Below are positions 54,148 through 58,306 of a stretch of DNA of 58,306 nt, one piece after another; position 1 is the stretch's first letter, and every line of letters starts with the position of its first letter. Source of the DNA: Verrucomicrobiota bacterium (GTDB lineage Bacteria; Verrucomicrobiota; Verrucomicrobiia; Limisphaerales; UBA9464); contig CANIZL010000033.1 of the NCBI GenBank assembly GCA_947471985.1, forward strand, positions 1-58,306, read 5' to 3'. The notes beneath the pieces were generated by a model. It ran no database searches and was not told where the DNA came from. It worked only from the letters and a program-made list of their open reading frames with translations. The translations under genes and the position numbers were made by a program.

Positions 54148-54744
54148 ATGAAGAGTTCCGTCCCGCCCTCCGACTATTGGGAAGAGCGCTACCGCCTGGC
54201 CGACACTCCTTGGAACAAGGGGGAGGCGGTTCCGGCGCTGGTCGACTTCCTCGCGGCTCACCCCGAGCTGCCACGGCAATCGGTGGCCATCCCTGGATGT
54301 GGTTTTGGGCACGATGCCCGGGCGTGGTCGGAGGCGGGTTTTGCCGCCACGGGTTTTGATCTTTCTACCAGCGCTGTGGTGGCGGCCCGCACGGCCACTC
54401 CCGCACATCTCCCCACGACCTTTGCTGCGGCGGATTTCCTGGCGGACTCACCCCCCGAACCGTTCGACTGGTTGTTCGAGCACACCCTCTATTGCGCGAT
54501 CGCCCCGGATCTCCGCGATCAGTATGCGGCGGCTGCGGCGCGCTGGCTGCGTCCGGGCGGGCAGTTCCTCGCGGTGCATTATCTGCTCCCGCCCGATGAT
54601 CCCGACGGCCCGCCCTTCGGGTGCACCCGGGGCGAGATTCTCACCCGCTTCTCCGGACATTTCGAGCTCCAGTCTGAGTGGTCGCCCCGGACCTGGCCGC
54701 ATCGGACCGGGCTGGAGCATTGTTTCTGGTGGCGACGGAAATAG
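54148..54744 (+). CDS. TPMT-like S-adenosylmethionine methyltransferase
   Basis: About 198 residues from the ATG at 54148 (an ATG at 54136 is also in frame). The fold is class I methyltransferase of the thiopurine methyltransferase group: YWEERYRLADTPWNKGEAVPAL, SAM-binding motif IPGCGFGHDARAWSEAGF followed by GFDLS, EHTLYCAIAPDLRDQY and LRPGGQFLAVHYLLPP. The family methylates thiols, halides, selenium or tellurium compounds; the substrate is open. No signal peptide is seen. It is convergent with the SulP transporter gene, 91 bases apart. Confidence 0.87.
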   Translation: MKSSVPPSDYWEERYRLADTPWNKGEAVPALVDFLAAHPELPRQSVAIPGCGFGHDARAWSEAGFAATGFDLSTSAVVAARTATPAHLPTTFAAADFLADSPPEPFDWLFEHTLYCAIAPDLRDQYAAAAARWLRPGGQFLAVHYLLPPDDPDGPPFGCTRGEILTRFSGHFELQSEWSPRTWPHRTGLEHCFWWRRK

Positions 54745-54835
54745 AACGCCGTCGGTCCCGCAGCGTGGCCATGGAGATGGCGGTTGCCGTGGTTGGCAAT
54801 GCCGGTGGGGCTTGGTCAGCAAACCGCTTCTGGGG

Positions 54836-57040
54836 CTACTGCCGGAGGATGCGGACTTCTTCTTCCGAACGACGGAGGCGTTCGGCGACGAGGTTGACAA
54901 CGCCCCGGTTGAAACCAGCGGCCAGGAGGGGGGCTTCAGCTTCCATCTGCTGGAAGGCCTGATTCGACAGGTAGTGCAGGCGCGAAGGTTGGTCGGCGAT
55001 AACCGACGCCGAGCGGGGTGCTTGGGCGTAAAATCCCATCTCTCCAAGAATGGCTCCGCCGGTATAGGTGCGACGACGCATGGTCTTGCCGTTGGGTAAT
55101 TCGACCACCACCGATACCCGGCCGGATTCCATGAAATAGAGACCATCGGACGCCTCGCCCTGGTGAAAGACGTGTTGTCCCTCCGGTACATCGACTGGCT
55201 TTAGATAGGCCATCAGTCGGGTCGCCAATTCCTGATTCTTGAGCAGGGATTGAAGCTGTTCTTCGAGGGGCGTTGTCGGGTTGGAGAGGAGCTGGCCGCC
55301 TGCCAGGATTTGGTTTTCGCACCACTCGATACCGTGATCGAGGTCGGGAAAGCAGTGAAAGCGGGAGGCGTTGCCGGCGAACAGGCCGCCCTGACGAAGC
55401 TGGGATTCGATGGCCTCCCCGAGGTTGGTGAAGACCAGTTGCAGCTCGGATTTTTCGGCGAGTTGGCGGAGCTTCATGAAACTCAGCGCTGCGGAGGAAT
55501 CGAGACCGGTGACCAGGCGAAAATCGAAGACGGCGTACCGAAGTTGCCGCTGACCGGCCGCGGTTAATCGGCGACGCATGCCCTCCAAAAGGTCGTTGGC
55601 GGTTCCGAAGAAGACGAATCCGTGCAGCACCAGGATGGCGGTGCTTTCGCCTTCCTGTTCCAGCAGCCGCTGTTGCGCGGGCGTGCGGTAGACGTTGCTC
55701 TGATAATTCCGGCCGGACAGCGTGTACTTGATGCTCGAGGTCTTGCCGTAACTCAGAATGAACAGGAAGCAGGCGATCAGGATGCCCGCTCCCACTCCCT
55801 GCAGGAAGCCCATTGAGGCGACTACGATCAGGATGAGGAGGATCAGTATATAATCGGTGCGCGGAAACTTGGACCACGCCTGAAAGACCCAGCGGTACAG
55901 GAGATTGGTGCCGATATATAGGAGGAGTCCGCCGAGGACCGGCTTGGGGACGTACGCGAGGAAGGAGGAACCTAATAGCAGGACGGCCCCGCAGAATCCA
56001 CCGGCGATCATGCCGGCCAGGGGGGATCGGGCGCCCGCCTGTTGATTTAACAGACATCGATTGATGGAGAGGTAGCCGACCATTCCACCGCAGCAGCCAT
56101 TGACCAGATTCGCGATGCCGTTGGCCTTTAACTCCTGATCGAGATCGACATTGCGTGAGGTCGCCAGTTCCAAGCCGGTGGAATTGAGGAGAATGGAGAG
56201 CATCACGATCACCATGAGGGCGAGTAACGTGCCGCTCTGATGGAACAAGAGGGTCCAATCAATCTGCGTGAAGGTATGGGTGCTCCAGCTTTGCCACAGG
56301 GAATCGTTGGAGAAGGGTTTGAAGAACCAGGTGTCGTGCTCGGTTCGGACGGAACCGTGCGGCAGGAGTCGCCAAGCGGCATTGCCCACTGCCATCGAAC
56401 CCAGCAGCACACCGGGCAGAGTGAGGAAATGTTTGAACCTGTTAAGGACGACGAAGAGCAACGTTGCCATGGCTACGCCAGCGATCCATTTCGGGGCGAG
56501 GTTGCTTTGGATCAGCGTGGGGAGGGTGGCGAGGTTGAGGGGCACGCCGGTCATCACCTTGAAGGAACTACGGGTGATCAACCAACCTGTCCCGGCGAGG
56601 AAGCCGCCGATCACGGGATAGGGGACATACCGGGCGAGTCGCCCCCAATGAAACCGGCCGAGCAGGTAAAGGAATAGACCGGTCAGGGTGGTGCTGAGTG
56701 TGATGGCTGCCCATACGGTGGGATAGATTGCGGCCTCTCGACCCGGCGAATCGAGGGCTCCGGCGATGGCGCTTGCGGCCAGGGTCAGGAGAATCGCGGA
56801 ATTTGCCTCGGGACCCGCCAGAGTGAACGGGAACGGACTGCGCCACGCTACGATGATGGCGGTGATGGTAGCCCCGATTAGGGCTGTCCCGACGCCTTGG
56901 GGAAAGTAAGCCGTCAGTTTGCCGGAGAAAATGAGGGCGGCGAAGGAGATGCTGTAGACCAGCGTCACCAAACCAGAGGTTAATCCGGCGAGCAGATTCG
57001 GCAGGAAGGTGGAAGCAGGGAGCGGGCGGGGGGCGTTCAT
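54836..57040 (-). CDS. SulP anion transporter with STAS and cyclic-nucleotide-binding domains
   Basis: A 734-residue protein. The first about 420 residues are the SulP (SLC26-like) membrane core with many helices (NLLAGLTSGLVTLVYSISFAALIFSG; FTLAGPEANSAILLTLAASAIAGAL; FLAGTGWLI). A STAS domain follows (about 470-575; ILVLHGFVFFGTANDLLEGM, YAVFDFRLVTGLDSSAALSFMKL). Last is a cyclic-nucleotide-binding domain (about 600-715; VDVPEGQHVFHQGEASDGLYFMESGRVSVVVELPNG, GGAILGEMGFY). It should carry sulfate, bicarbonate or a similar anion, gated by a nucleotide ligand through the C-terminal domain. It is a single gene, upstream of which lies a gene-free stretch with repeats. Confidence 0.92.
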   Translation of the reverse strand: MNAPRPLPASTFLPNLLAGLTSGLVTLVYSISFAALIFSGKLTAYFPQGVGTALIGATITAIIVAWRSPFPFTLAGPEANSAILLTLAASAIAGALDSPGREAAIYPTVWAAITLSTTLTGLFLYLLGRFHWGRLARYVPYPVIGGFLAGTGWLITRSSFKVMTGVPLNLATLPTLIQSNLAPKWIAGVAMATLLFVVLNRFKHFLTLPGVLLGSMAVGNAAWRLLPHGSVRTEHDTWFFKPFSNDSLWQSWSTHTFTQIDWTLLFHQSGTLLALMVIVMLSILLNSTGLELATSRNVDLDQELKANGIANLVNGCCGGMVGYLSINRCLLNQQAGARSPLAGMIAGGFCGAVLLLGSSFLAYVPKPVLGGLLLYIGTNLLYRWVFQAWSKFPRTDYILILLILIVVASMGFLQGVGAGILIACFLFILSYGKTSSIKYTLSGRNYQSNVYRTPAQQRLLEQEGESTAILVLHGFVFFGTANDLLEGMRRRLTAAGQRQLRYAVFDFRLVTGLDSSAALSFMKLRQLAEKSELQLVFTNLGEAIESQLRQGGLFAGNASRFHCFPDLDHGIEWCENQILAGGQLLSNPTTPLEEQLQSLLKNQELATRLMAYLKPVDVPEGQHVFHQGEASDGLYFMESGRVSVVVELPNGKTMRRRTYTGGAILGEMGFYAQAPRSASVIADQPSRLHYLSNQAFQQMEAEAPLLAAGFNRGVVNLVAERLRRSEEEVRILRQ

Positions 57041-57337
57041 GTTGTCGCTCTTTGGGTGGTGGCGGTCACGAGGCCGGCGGCGGCTCTTGCGTCACGTGCC
57101 CGCGCCCTGAAGTGGGGTGGCGTCGAATGAACGTGGGCTGGGTGTGCGACGGCGGGGGCCACGAGGCGGAGGCGTGCAGGGCAGGGCCACGGCGAGATAC
57201 GTGCAAGGATTCCCCAAAACAACAAGGGCATTACCCGGCAAGGGTTGCGGCCCCAAGCCCGGTGGAAAGGGGAAATCCCCCGTCGTTTCGTCAGAATGGA
57301 TCGAGCGAACTCTTCCGGGGGATCGATTCTGCAGTGT

Positions 57338-57349
57338 GTACCAGGTTCA
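57338..57349 (+). repeat. GTACCAGGTTCA repeat copy
   Basis: One-base variant of the GTGCCAGGTTCA motif, 414 bases from the transposase stop. It lies in the gene-free stretch 57041-57751, where I find only this motif family. Confidence 0.5.
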
Positions 57350-57459
57350 ATGTTCCAGCTCCCATAGGGTGTGGCGGAATGGGCAATTGCCCGATCCAGC
57401 CGATCGCGAACGTCGGAAAGCGATGCGAGATTGAGTGTTCCCAAGCCCCGATGGAAAGC

Positions 57460-57473
57460 GTGCCAGGTTCACT
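57460..57473 (+). repeat. GTGCCAGGTTCACT repeat copy 1
   Basis: A 14-base sequence repeated exactly 28 bases further on; the flanks also match partly (GCGTGCC..CTGTTTT and ACGTGCC..CTATCTT). Close to the RAYT transposase gene, so probably its target-type repeat. Confidence 0.6.
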
Positions 57474-57487
57474 GTTTTGGGAGCAAC

Positions 57488-57501
57488 GTGCCAGGTTCAC
57501 T
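57488..57501 (+). repeat. GTGCCAGGTTCACT repeat copy 2
   Basis: Exact second copy of the 14-base repeat at 57460, in direct orientation. The rest of the 57041-57751 stretch shows no convincing gene. Confidence 0.6.
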
Positions 57502-57751
57502 ATCTTCACCAGATAGGGAGCCAGCGTCAGTATCTTGCGGGGGGGCGTCACCGCTGGTGATGCAGCAGGCGGCGGAGTGAATTCGGGCGGCGGAACTGGT
57601 CCGGAAGGGGTATTGTGGACTGAGGGTCAGCCCGTTTGGCGGGCCACAACGCGTCCAGCACCACGACCGCTCCGGCTGCGGGCAGAGCTCTCCCTTTCCG
57701 GCATTGGAATTTCGCCGGTTCGGCCCGTTGGGGGTTGGGTTCTTGGCGCCG

Positions 57752-58306
57752 TCAGCCGATGGCGTCGACGCGCAGGTCGCGTAGGACGCTGATTCCGGGG
57801 AGTGGGACGCCCCGGATGGGACGGGCCCCATCCTTCCGCTTCGGGCTGAAGCGGTCCCGAAACCGAATGAACTGCTGATCCACGAACTCCCGCGAACCCA
57901 GGATTACCCCATCGCTGAAATGCCGTATCCGCAGGCGCAGCACCTGGCCCCCGCCCAGCTCGCCCCCACGCGCCAGTTCGGCTCGGATCGTTTCCGTATC
58001 CAACACCTGTTTGTCGCTCGCGTTGGCGGAACCAGCCGTCACGAAGAGCAGGCAGCGGTAGGCGGCTGCCGCCGCCGGCCAGTCCTCGGGTTCTAGGAAA
58101 CTCATCAATCCCGCCCGGATGGCGCTCGATCCGACCAAGGCAGCGGCGTAGCCGCAGTGCCGGTAGTCCTTCGGATCCGAGACCAATCCCGCCCGCACGG
58201 GATTCAGATCAATGTACGCCGCCAACGTTTTCAGGGCGGTCGGGGAATCTTCTACCAAAAGACTCGTAAAACGTTCGGCCCACAGGGTACCGAAGCGGTC
58301 GTTCCG
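57752..58306 (-). CDS. REP-associated tyrosine transposase (RAYT), 5'-truncated by the window
   Basis: The minus-strand frame stays open to the window edge and reads NDRFGTLWAERFTSLL there, followed by LVEDSPTALKTLAAYIDLNPVRAGLV and DPKDYRHCGYAAAL. These are hallmark sequences of Y1/IS200-like REP-associated transposases (TnpA_REP), including the helix with the AYIDLNPVRAG motif; the HUH motif and catalytic Tyr-containing start lie outside the window or near its edge. The C-terminal half (about 110 residues, with RIRHFSDGVILGSREFVDQQFIRFRDRF) is the extension common in this group. Such enzymes mobilise short palindromic REP repeats; the GTGCCAGGTTCA copies downstream fit. Only the last 184 codons are present. 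Confidence 0.88.
   Translation of the reverse strand, partial: RNDRFGTLWAERFTSLLVEDSPTALKTLAAYIDLNPVRAGLVSDPKDYRHCGYAAALVGSSAIRAGLMSFLEPEDWPAAAAAYRCLLFVTAGSANASDKQVLDTETIRAELARGGELGGGQVLRLRIRHFSDGVILGSREFVDQQFIRFRDRFSPKRKDGARPIRGVPLPGISVLRDLRVDAIG

Noticed and set aside
57052-57516. 154-residue plus-strand open frame upstream of the SulP gene
   Set aside because: Gly/Arg/Cys-rich translation with no recognisable pattern, running through the GTGCCAGGTTCA repeats; most likely not a gene.
1-58306. CRISPR array, tRNA, rRNA or prophage
   Set aside because: No regularly spaced repeats, tRNA-like cloverleaf or T-loop sequence, rRNA segment or phage structural genes were seen on either strand by eye; a covariance search was not possible.

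Overview
The window is a GC-rich bacterial chromosome segment of 58,306 bases. Its gene content points to the PVC superphylum, most likely Verrucomicrobiota. The evidence is a paired planctomycete-type cytochrome c/PSD1 protein and Tat-exported DUF1501 protein, a HEAT-repeat/cytochrome c dehydrogenase of the PVC type, a CRTAC1-like FG-GAP/ASPIC-UnbV protein, a CotH-kinase protein and many secreted hydrolases. This placement is inferred from families; no rRNA or tRNA gene was seen. Both edges cut genes: the first CDS lacks its 5' part, and the last is a minus-strand REP-associated transposase lacking its N-terminus.

Layout. 1-3.7 kb: HEAT/cytochrome c dehydrogenase C-terminus, GNAT acetyltransferase, coiled-coil protein. 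3.8-7.6 kb: error-prone polymerase DnaE2 (minus), then about 650 bases without a convincing gene that hold a run of hairpins ending in a U-tract terminator, a candidate structured RNA. 7.6-18.3 kb: LolA-like secreted protein, propeller/helical-barrel secreted protein, MFS exporter, PpiD-like membrane chaperone, GYF plus cyclic-nucleotide-binding protein, sigma-54 response regulator, DEAD-box helicase. 18.4-22.1 kb: Mfd. 22.2-31.7 kb: plus-strand run of carboxylesterase, secreted nuclease, FG-GAP protein, PSD1 cytochrome and DUF1501 protein.

31.7-39.5 kb is the most interesting part. Five minus-strand genes encode, in transcription order, a periplasmic adaptor, an ABC ATPase, an ABC-2 permease, a SET-domain methyltransferase and a 1358-aa single-module nonribosomal peptide synthetase. 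The synthetase has an adenylation domain, a carrier domain, six predicted membrane helices and three left-handed beta-helix domains. It has no condensation or thioesterase domain, which is the layout of epsilon-poly-L-lysine synthetase (Pls). Synthetase and SET genes overlap by four bases. The locus may make, methyl-modify and export an amino-acid homopolymer or related product; the product is unknown.

39.7-58.3 kb: CotH protein, large esterase, orphan 141-aa gene with an operator-like palindrome, PhoD phosphatase, a minus-strand trio (deoxyhypusine-synthase-like protein, PIG-L deacetylase, PQQ-propeller lipoprotein), a small conserved-looking gene, a 933-aa secreted LamG-like protein, a TPMT-like methyltransferase, a SulP-STAS-cyclic-nucleotide transporter, and finally a RAYT transposase beside short dispersed GTGCCAGGTTCA-type repeats.
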